DNA of 29,429 nucleotides from JBNKEI01 sp050288705 (GTDB lineage: Bacteria > Myxococcota > Myxococcia > Myxococcales > UBA5297): contig JBNKEI010000044.1 in NCBI GenBank assembly GCA_050288705.1, forward strand, positions 1 through 29,429, in the 5' to 3' direction. This document shows, in pieces, positions 23,752-29,429 of this stretch. Positions within the stretch are counted from its first letter, which is position 1. Each line of letters begins with the position of its first letter. Below the pieces are notes generated by a model, which saw only the letters and a list, made by a program, of their open reading frames with translations, was not told the DNA's origin and did not search any database. The position numbers were made by a program, and so were the translations under genes.

Positions 23752-26508
23752 ATGCCAGATATCGAACCACCTAATTCTCCAGCTTCTTCTGACAAAGACA
23801 CTGTCCTTCCTACTCCCACTTCAACCAATGGCTCGCCAGAAACGATTGGACAAGAGAAAGGCGGCGGTGGAAATGGTGGAGGTGGACCTCCTACCGCTCT
23901 AAACCTTTTGCCAGTGGCCATCGAAGAAGAGATGAGAAAGTCTTATCTCGATTATTCGATGAGCGTTATCATCGGACGCGCGCTTCCTGATGTGCGCGAT
24001 GGCCTGAAACCTGTCCATCGCCGAGTGCTGTTTGCAATGCACGAGCTGGCGAATTATCACAATCGCCCCTACAAAAAATCAGCACGCATAGTGGGTGATG
24101 TAATTGGTAAATTTCACCCTCATGGCGACGCCGCGGTTTATGACACTTTGGTGCGCATGGCACAAAGTTTTTCCATGCGCTATCTTCTCGTCGATGGCCA
24201 AGGAAATTTTGGTTCGGTTGACGGCGATCCTCCGGCGGCCATGCGCTATACCGAAAGCCGGCTCACCAGGCTCTCGGAAGAGATGCTCGCTGACATTGAA
24301 AAGGAAACCGTTGATCACGGTCCGAACTACGATGATTCGCTAACCGAGCCACTGGTATTACCGACTCGCTATCCAAATTTACTGGTTAATGGGTCTTCGG
24401 GTATCGCCGTAGGCATGGCGACCAATATCCCACCACACAACATGGGCGAGGCTGTCGATGCGGCCATTCATCTAATCGATAACCCTTCGGCGACTATTCC
24501 CGAACTCATGCGTCTGTTGCCCGGGCCTGATTTTCCCACCGCTGGCTTTATCTACGGTCGTAAGGGTATCTACAGCGCCTACACTACCGGACGTGGGCAC
24601 ATTAAAGTCCGAGCTAAAGTTGATATTGAAACCGATCCTAAAACTGAGCGGGAAACCATCGTAGTTAGCGAGCTTCCTTATCAGGTTAATAAAGCCAGAC
24701 TAATTGAATCTATCGCCCAACTCCATCGCGAAAAGACAGTGGAAGGGATTTCAAATCTTCGCGATGAGTCCGATCGTCAGGGAATGCGCATTGTTATTGA
24801 AGTTTCCCGCAATGCGATGGCGCAAGTGGTCCTAAACAATCTTTTCGCTCATACCGACCTTCAGACCACCTTTGGCGTTAACATGTTAGCCATCGACGGT
24901 GGTCAACCCAGAATTCTGACTCTCAAAGAAATACTAGAACGATTTATTGGCCATCGCCGCGATGTAGTAACTCGCCGTACCCGATTCGAGTTACGCAAGG
25001 CCGAAACCAGGTTACACATTGTAGAAGGTTTACTGGTAGCCCAAGATTTCATCGACCAGGTAATCTCTCTAATTCGAAAATCCAAAGACCCGGAAGAAGC
25101 TAGTTGGGGTTTACAAAACGTCCTTTCCGAAAAACTCTACGAGCGAGAATCTTTTCGCGATCTTGCACGAATTGATATCCAATTGGCGCAACGTCAGATG
25201 GAGTTATTGGTTTCGCGTATTCGATCGGAAGAAGCGCTTTATCCAGGATTAACTAGAACTTACACTGCAGGTGGTTTTTCCGCAGAGCAGGCAAAAGCAA
25301 TTCTGGATATGCGCCTGCAAAAACTTACTGGCCTGGAAAGAGAAGAATTACTTAAAGAGCTGCTCGCTTTAGTGCGAGAGATTGCTCGCCTAAAAGACAT
25401 TCTAGCCAACGATAACGTGCTTATGTCGGTCATTAAAGCCGAGCTCGCGGAAATACGTCAGCGCTATGCCGACGAGCGACGCACTCAAATTATTGATGAG
25501 GGCTCGGATCTTTCGGTGGAAGATTTAATTGCCGAAGAAGACATGGTGGTAACCTTAAGTCACGCGGGATACGTCAAGCGCAATCCAGTTTCCGATTATC
25601 GCGCTCAACGGCGTGGTGGTCGTGGAAAAACTGGTGCCATGACCAAGGAAGATGATTTTGTCCAGCAAGTATTTGTGGCGTCCACCCATGCCTACTTGTT
25701 GGTGTTCTCTACTGAAGGACGCCTGTATTGGCTCAAAGTACACGCCATTCCGAGCGCCGGGCGTACTGCTCGTGGCAAAGCCATTGTAAATCTGGTGCAA
25801 TTCAAGCCGGAAGAGCGATTGGCAGCAATTCTTTCAGTTCGCGAGTTCGAGCCAGGTCGTTATGTGGCTTTTGTCACCAAAAAGGGAATTATTAAGCGAG
25901 CCGACTTGGAACATTTTTCCAACCCCCGCCCTTCGGGAATCATCGCCCTGGGAATTGAAAAAGAAGATGCACTGGTAGCAGCACTAGCGACTGATGGAAC
26001 TAAGGATATTCTACTGAGTACCAAATCGGGAATATCCATCCGTTTTCCGGAGACAGAAGTGCGAGCTATGGGACGTTCGGCTTACGGAGTAAAAGGAATC
26101 ACTCTCGATAAAAATGACGAAGTAGTGGCTGCGGAAATTGTAGAAGAGGGAAAAACTTTGCTCACTGTAACCGAGAATGGTTACGGAAAACGCACCATGG
26201 AGAACGAATATAGGGTGCAGGGGCGAGGCGGTAAGGGAATCATCGATATTAAGACCAACGATCGCAATGGATCGGTGGTGGGCGTAGTACAAGTAATTGA
26301 TTCCGACGAAATCATGTTAATTACCAACAAAGGCATGCTTATTCGTACTCGGGTAAACGAAGTCTCGGTTATTGGCCGTAATACCCAAGGCGTCAGATTA
26401 ATTACGCTAGAAACTGCTGATGAAAAGGTCTGCGGAATCGCACGTTTGGCGGAAATTTCGGTAGATGAGGCAACTGAGAGTACTGAAGAAAATGGCAATG
26501 AAAGCTGA
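23752..26508 (+). CDS. gyrA: DNA gyrase subunit A
   Basis: A 918-residue GyrA. The core begins at about residue 52 (LPVAIEEEMRKSYLDYSMSVIIGRALPD in outline), with the catalytic Tyr166 in AAMRYTESRL and the GyrA box QRRGGRG that marks gyrase rather than ParC. A C-terminal beta-pinwheel follows, with a short acidic tail. It introduces negative supercoils with GyrB, which is not in the window. Oddities: a roughly 45-residue Ser/Thr/Pro- and Gly-rich N-terminal extension (including GGGGNGGGG) not present in typical GyrA, and Ala127 in HPHGDAAVYD where E. coli has Ser83. ATG at 23752 is taken; a TTG at 23743 is possible. No strong ribosome binding site is visible. Confidence 0.95.
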   Translation: MPDIEPPNSPASSDKDTVLPTPTSTNGSPETIGQEKGGGGNGGGGPPTALNLLPVAIEEEMRKSYLDYSMSVIIGRALPDVRDGLKPVHRRVLFAMHELANYHNRPYKKSARIVGDVIGKFHPHGDAAVYDTLVRMAQSFSMRYLLVDGQGNFGSVDGDPPAAMRYTESRLTRLSEEMLADIEKETVDHGPNYDDSLTEPLVLPTRYPNLLVNGSSGIAVGMATNIPPHNMGEAVDAAIHLIDNPSATIPELMRLLPGPDFPTAGFIYGRKGIYSAYTTGRGHIKVRAKVDIETDPKTERETIVVSELPYQVNKARLIESIAQLHREKTVEGISNLRDESDRQGMRIVIEVSRNAMAQVVLNNLFAHTDLQTTFGVNMLAIDGGQPRILTLKEILERFIGHRRDVVTRRTRFELRKAETRLHIVEGLLVAQDFIDQVISLIRKSKDPEEASWGLQNVLSEKLYERESFRDLARIDIQLAQRQMELLVSRIRSEEALYPGLTRTYTAGGFSAEQAKAILDMRLQKLTGLEREELLKELLALVREIARLKDILANDNVLMSVIKAELAEIRQRYADERRTQIIDEGSDLSVEDLIAEEDMVVTLSHAGYVKRNPVSDYRAQRRGGRGKTGAMTKEDDFVQQVFVASTHAYLLVFSTEGRLYWLKVHAIPSAGRTARGKAIVNLVQFKPEERLAAILSVREFEPGRYVAFVTKKGIIKRADLEHFSNPRPSGIIALGIEKEDALVAALATDGTKDILLSTKSGISIRFPETEVRAMGRSAYGVKGITLDKNDEVVAAEIVEEGKTLLTVTENGYGKRTMENEYRVQGRGGKGIIDIKTNDRNGSVVGVVQVIDSDEIMLITNKGMLIRTRVNEVSVIGRNTQGVRLITLETADEKVCGIARLAEISVDEATESTEENGNES

Positions 26509-26548
26509 AAACCTAAGGGCACGGTCATCGTGCCCTTATCCTTCAGCT
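26503..26548. terminator. Bidirectional terminator between gyrA and the OmpA-like gene
   Basis: A 10-bp perfect stem TAAGGGCACG / CGTGCCCTTA (26514-26538, loop GTCAT), extended by outer AGCTGAA / TTCAGCT pairing with an internal mismatch. It lies across the 3' end of gyrA and just beyond the convergent lipoprotein gene, so it can serve both transcripts. No long T-tract follows. Confidence 0.6.
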
Positions 26549-26557
26549 AAATAGTGT

Positions 26558-27361
26558 CTAGGTACCAGAAACCCGATTAAGCTCGTCAAATCCAGGCAAA
26601 CTAGAAAGATCGGGAACTACCACAATCTCAATACGCCTATTAGCAGCTTTGCCATCAGCAGTCTCATTGGATTTTGCTGGTTTGTGTTCTCCATAAGTAG
26701 CGCCACTTATTCTTTCAGCAGGCATTCCCGCTTCCACCATGGTTTTGACAACGGTGATCGCGCGAGAAGCAGCTAGTTCCCAATTAGAAGGATACTGCGC
26801 TGATTTTATGGGAACATTGTCAGTATGTCCTTCTACTTGAAAGCCTCGGTCAGGAATCGATGCCAAGACAGTGGCAACTTCGGATATGGATGCTTTCCCC
26901 TCATTGGATAACTTTGCGGAACCAGAGGCAAAAAGAACATCAGATGCGAGCGCCACTACCATTCTCCCATCCACTATTTTGACTTGTAACTTGCCAGCAT
27001 CGATTAACGATCGGAATCGGTCGAGAAGATTTTTGAACTCAGCAAGACGGGCATCAGCTTCGGCTTTGCGACGGCTTAGCTCGGCCAAAGCAGCCTTGGT
27101 TTCCTCAATAGAGGTTTGGAGTCGAGCAGAGTCATTCAGCATCGCTGATTTCTCATCTTCGAGAATGTCTTTAGATTTGAGAGCGTTTGCTAGTTTTTTT
27201 CCCAAATCCTCGGTTGCCTGCTTTAATGACTTATTTTCATTAGCAACTGCGTCGCGATCTTTCTTAAGTGAATCACGATCCATTAGCAGCGCGTCGTAAG
27301 TGCCTTGAGTTACACAGCCCGTAAACAACAGCAATGCCAGTACAAGTGAAAACCGGCTCAT
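26558..27361 (-). CDS. OmpA-family peptidoglycan-associated lipoprotein with coiled coil
   Basis: A 267-residue predicted lipoprotein: MSRFSLVLALLLFTG-C16. After the signal comes a long coiled coil rich in Lys/Glu/Ala (about 25-120), then an OmpA_C/MotB-type domain (about 135-255) with SDVLFASGSAKLS, FQVEGHTDNVPI, NWELAASRA and ANRRIEIVV. The Asp in HTDN and the Arg in NRRIEI are the peptidoglycan-binding residues of the family. A MotB role is unlikely, since there is no transmembrane helix with an ion-channel Asp. The start at 27361 is chosen because AAGGAG lies 5 bases upstream and the signal begins there; the frame is open 48 bases further. Probably anchors the outer membrane to the cell wall. 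Confidence 0.9.
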   Translation of the reverse strand: MSRFSLVLALLLFTGCVTQGTYDALLMDRDSLKKDRDAVANENKSLKQATEDLGKKLANALKSKDILEDEKSAMLNDSARLQTSIEETKAALAELSRRKAEADARLAEFKNLLDRFRSLIDAGKLQVKIVDGRMVVALASDVLFASGSAKLSNEGKASISEVATVLASIPDRGFQVEGHTDNVPIKSAQYPSNWELAASRAITVVKTMVEAGMPAERISGATYGEHKPAKSNETADGKAANRRIEIVVVPDLSSLPGFDELNRVSGT

Positions 27362-27547
27362 ATAAGCTCCTTGATGTTGGTTGATTAGCAGATAGTATGC
27401 CTCGGTCAAGTCGGAAGTCTACCAAAGTGATTAGAGAAACAATTGTTTGACTAACACCTTATAGAGAAAACGCGATCAGCAGAACAAGTCATACTTGAAC
27501 CCTACTGATAGTTGATCTTGCGGAAAGGCGCGAAGGGCTTTTGAAGA

Positions 27548-28510
27548 ATGATTGAGAAACAGATATCGGAAGATGAAGCCGATCAGCGGCTGGACAAATA
27601 TGTGCGCAAACAGCTTAGAGAAGTACCCCTCTCTCACATTTTTAAGATGTTTCGCACCAAAAAAATTCGAGTCAATGGAGTGCGGGGCTACCCCGAACAA
27701 CTGCTAAAGCCTAATGATTTGGTGGCCATCCGCGGAGATAACGAGCGATTGTTAGCTCGTCTAGAATCATCGAAGAATTCGCCAAAACCACGGCTTAGTC
27801 GGCAACCGTTGCAAGTTATCTATCAGGACTCGTATTTGATGGCGGTAAATAAACCCGCGGGAATGGCGGTACATCCCGGAAGCGGCATTAGCGAAGGTAC
27901 ATTGGTAGACGAAGTACGCGCCCTACTCGGTCCGCAAGCCATACCCAACGAATTCGCTCCCTCCCCAGCACATAGACTCGACCGTGACACCTCGGGCGTA
28001 ATTCTCGTCGCCAAGCGGCGTAAAGCAATGGTGCGCCTTACCGAAATCTTTACTCAAGGTAGCGCTAACAAAACCTATCTGACTGTTGTCCGCGGCCATT
28101 TCACCCAAGCAACAGGTACCGTGGATTTACCTTTGTCTGAACACGAACAAAGCAGCAAAAGCAAAGCTAAACGAGGAATAAATATGCAACCAGCGGTCAC
28201 CCATTATTGCGTTTTAGCCACAGGAACAGAAGTTAGTTTACTAAAATGTACTATTGAAACTGGCCGAACTCACCAAATACGCCGTCACTTAGTCGCTATT
28301 GGTCACCCAGTTGCAGGCGATCGCCGGCATGGTGATTTTGCTTTCAATCGCGTCCTAAAGAGCAAGTACGGGTTGAAGCGCATGTTTTTGCATGCTCAGC
28401 GAATAGAACTTGTGCACCCAATTGAAAACACAACCTTGATTCTTGACGCCCCATTGCCATTTGAATTGACGCAAGCACTACAAAAAATGGATATTCCTCT
28501 TCCTAAATAA
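27548..28510 (+). CDS. rluC: Ribosomal large subunit pseudouridine synthase, RluC-type
   Basis: A 320-residue enzyme that isomerises uridines in 23S rRNA. N-terminal S4 RNA-binding domain at 10-65 (QRLDKYVRKQLREVPLSHIF, RTKKIRVNG), then the RluA-family catalytic domain with Asp145 in HRLDRDTSGVILVAK, plus NKPAGMAVHPG and GRTHQIRRHL. The S4 sequence fits RluC better than RluD, but RluC/RluD distinction by eye is not certain. Divergent from the OmpA-like gene with about 186 bases between starts. Confidence 0.88.
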   Translation: MIEKQISEDEADQRLDKYVRKQLREVPLSHIFKMFRTKKIRVNGVRGYPEQLLKPNDLVAIRGDNERLLARLESSKNSPKPRLSRQPLQVIYQDSYLMAVNKPAGMAVHPGSGISEGTLVDEVRALLGPQAIPNEFAPSPAHRLDRDTSGVILVAKRRKAMVRLTEIFTQGSANKTYLTVVRGHFTQATGTVDLPLSEHEQSSKSKAKRGINMQPAVTHYCVLATGTEVSLLKCTIETGRTHQIRRHLVAIGHPVAGDRRHGDFAFNRVLKSKYGLKRMFLHAQRIELVHPIENTTLILDAPLPFELTQALQKMDIPLPK

Positions 28511-28538
28511 AACCAAAGACTGGTCGCAAAAATGAAGT

Positions 28539-28557
28539 AGGCGCCGCCCGGACGCCT
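28539..28557. terminator. Possible terminator between convergent rluC and a small ORF
   Basis: AGGCG / CGCCT arms enclose a 9-base GC-rich loop, followed on the plus strand by TTGATTTTAG. The stem is short, so it is a weak call, but it lies exactly between the convergent genes. Confidence 0.35.
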
Positions 28558-28584
28558 TGATTTTAGTCTGACGCGTTCGATCCG

Positions 28585-28968
28585 TTATGCACGAAATATA
28601 TCGGTACAATCGCGAATAATATTTCGAATAGAGTCATGAATTCTGCCATTAGGTTCAATTAAGCCTCTTTGTTGAAGCTTGGCTATTTGATCTTGAGTGA
28701 GCGAAAAATTAGAATCATGGCATTTCAAAGTAAATGCAGCTGCTAACTCAGGATCTGCTTTCACAAGTTCTTTATATGAGAACCGCAAGACTGCTACTAC
28801 CGATTTTGCCTCACTGACACCGCCTCTTAGCTTTATTTCGTCATTTCTGCCTGAATTAGCTGACGAAGAAGCATCAGTCCGACTGCCATTCGATCTGCTA
28901 CTGCTACCTCTTCTACTATATGCCTGATTAAAAAATCCTGGTTTCAATCCGCCTGGGCCGCCAAACAT
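28585..28968 (-). CDS. Small hypothetical protein, strong ribosome binding site
   Basis: A 127-residue protein I do not recognise. GGGAGG lies 6 bases before the ATG, which makes it a likely real gene. The N-terminal 47 residues are Gly/Ser/Arg/Asn-rich and probably disordered (GGPGGLKPGFFNQ, SSSRSNGSR). The C-terminal part (50-127) looks folded and helical: VVAVLRFSYKELVKADPELA, SLTQDQIAKLQQRGLIEP and HDSIRNIIRDCTDIF, with two cysteines. No signal peptide or membrane segment. It converges on rluC and is next to the repeat-and-pseudogene region at the window end. Confidence 0.65.
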   Translation of the reverse strand: MFGGPGGLKPGFFNQAYSRRGSSSRSNGSRTDASSSANSGRNDEIKLRGGVSEAKSVVAVLRFSYKELVKADPELAAAFTLKCHDSNFSLTQDQIAKLQQRGLIEPNGRIHDSIRNIIRDCTDIFRA

Positions 28969-29107
28969 ACGTAACCTCCCATATTATGTTAGTCAAACTG
29001 GACACTTATCGCGAGGAGCCGCGGTATGTTGCGGACCCACGCCAAAAAACAACTGTCCGGAAAACTGACTAGAGCGTGTCTCCATATCCGGCACCACGCC
29101 CTCCGTC

Positions 29108-29127
29108 ATTCCCGCGAAAGCGGGAAT
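29108..29127. repeat. Extragenic palindrome, ATTCCCGC-GAAA-GCGGGAAT
   Basis: A perfect 8-bp stem with a GAAA tetraloop, embedded in the widespread CGTCATTCCCGC repeat type. It lies about 100 bases before the GIY-YIG pseudogene. Confidence 0.8.
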
Positions 29128-29224
29128 CCAGGGGGCGCCGCTGCCGTTGTCGCTATGGGTTGCGCAATGCTATGGCTGAGAATCTGAACGAGCAGATACC
29201 AATCACAGGACGCCGCGATGACAA

Positions 29225-29429
29225 AACGTCGGCGTGACCAGCGACCTCGTTCAACGCGTCTAGCAACACAGAAATGATATCGTGCAGAGCTTCACCGCCA
29301 AATACAAGGTCCATATCTTGGTGTACTATGAGTTGTTCGAGGACATGATGACCGCAATTGGTCGTGAAAAGCAGCTAAAAAAGTGGCGTCGTGCGTGGAA
29401 GATGGGTCTCATCGAAAAAACGAACCCTG
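29225..29429 (+). pseudogene. GIY-YIG endonuclease (UPF0213/YhbQ-like) pseudogene, partial
   Basis: In one frame the sequence reads NVGVTSDLVQRV, then a TAG stop (29261-29263), then QHRNDIVQSFTAKYKVHILV and YYELFEDMMTAIGREKQLKK, ending WRRAWKMGLIEKTNP at the window end. Intact homologues have LYVGVTSDLxKRVWxHKND, so the TAG stands at the normal Trp codon (one base change from TGG). The GIY-YIG N-terminus is missing: before NVGV, the frame meets TGA and no YxYxLAS motif is seen. The gene is therefore dead in at least two ways. The downstream end, normally a few tens of residues, lies beyond the window. Confidence 0.8.

Noticed and set aside
29261..29263. TAG inside the GIY-YIG frame considered as pyrrolysine or other recoding
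   Set aside because: The N-terminal half is also lost and the codon aligns with an ordinary Trp; a TGG-to-TAG mutation in a decaying gene is simpler.

Overview
The window looks like chromosomal DNA from a Deltaproteobacteria/Myxococcota-type Gram-negative bacterium of moderate GC. Three things point this way. First, a PTS regulatory cassette (PtsN, HprK, RapZ, mannose-type EIIA and EIIB) has no sugar permease. Second, secreted lipoproteins carry PKD, Cys-rich and DUF1566 modules common in myxobacteria and relatives. Third, a CarD-like regulator with acidic and Lys-rich tails is directly followed by an archaemetzincin-type zinc protein, which resembles the CarD-CarG pair known from myxobacteria. 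The exact lineage cannot be fixed from the sequence alone.

Layout. 1-580: a truncated sigma-54 activator remnant ending in a palindromic repeat, then glnB (PII) on the minus strand, with a good sigma-54-type promoter about 150 bp upstream of it. 849-3119: pabB and a membrane-anchored metallophosphoesterase, both minus. 3120-9427: an accessory-looking block on the plus strand. It holds two tandem paralogous PKD lipoproteins with duplicated promoter regions (the longer ending in an AbfB-like domain), a Cys-rich DUF1566 lipoprotein, a small secreted DUF1566 protein and an unrecognised Cys-rich membrane protein, interspersed with extragenic palindromes. 9598-13671: an EF-G-like GTPase and an MltD-type lytic transglycosylase, both minus. 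13858-17860: a Fis-type HTH protein converging on the ptsN-hprK-rapZ-EIIA-EIIB cassette.

18047-20743: a membrane glycosyltransferase overlapping a small lipoprotein gene, then a minus-strand PilZ protein whose receiver-like C-terminus appears cut by a frameshift. 20744-22030: an intergenic region with a possible folded RNA, then a SurA-like/DsbA-like fusion lipoprotein. 22201-23580: the carD-like gene and the abutting archaemetzincin-like gene. 23752-26508: gyrA with a low-complexity N-terminal extension. 26558-28510: an OmpA-family lipoprotein (minus) and an RluC-type pseudouridine synthase (plus). 28585-28968: an unrecognised small protein with a strong ribosome binding site. 28969-29429: an extragenic palindrome next to a GIY-YIG endonuclease pseudogene that runs off the window.

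How the parts fit: nitrogen and carbon signalling is represented by PII with its sigma-54 promoter and by the PTS/HprK/RapZ cassette. Global transcription and DNA topology are represented by the CarD-like/zinc-protein pair, the Fis-like protein and gyrase A. Envelope functions come from MltD, the OmpA-like lipoprotein, the DsbA-like fusion and several surface lipoproteins. The most noteworthy points are the CarD/CarG-like pair, the duplicated lipoproteins, the probable PilZ-REC frameshift, the two truncated genes next to palindromic repeats, and the Cys-rich membrane protein.
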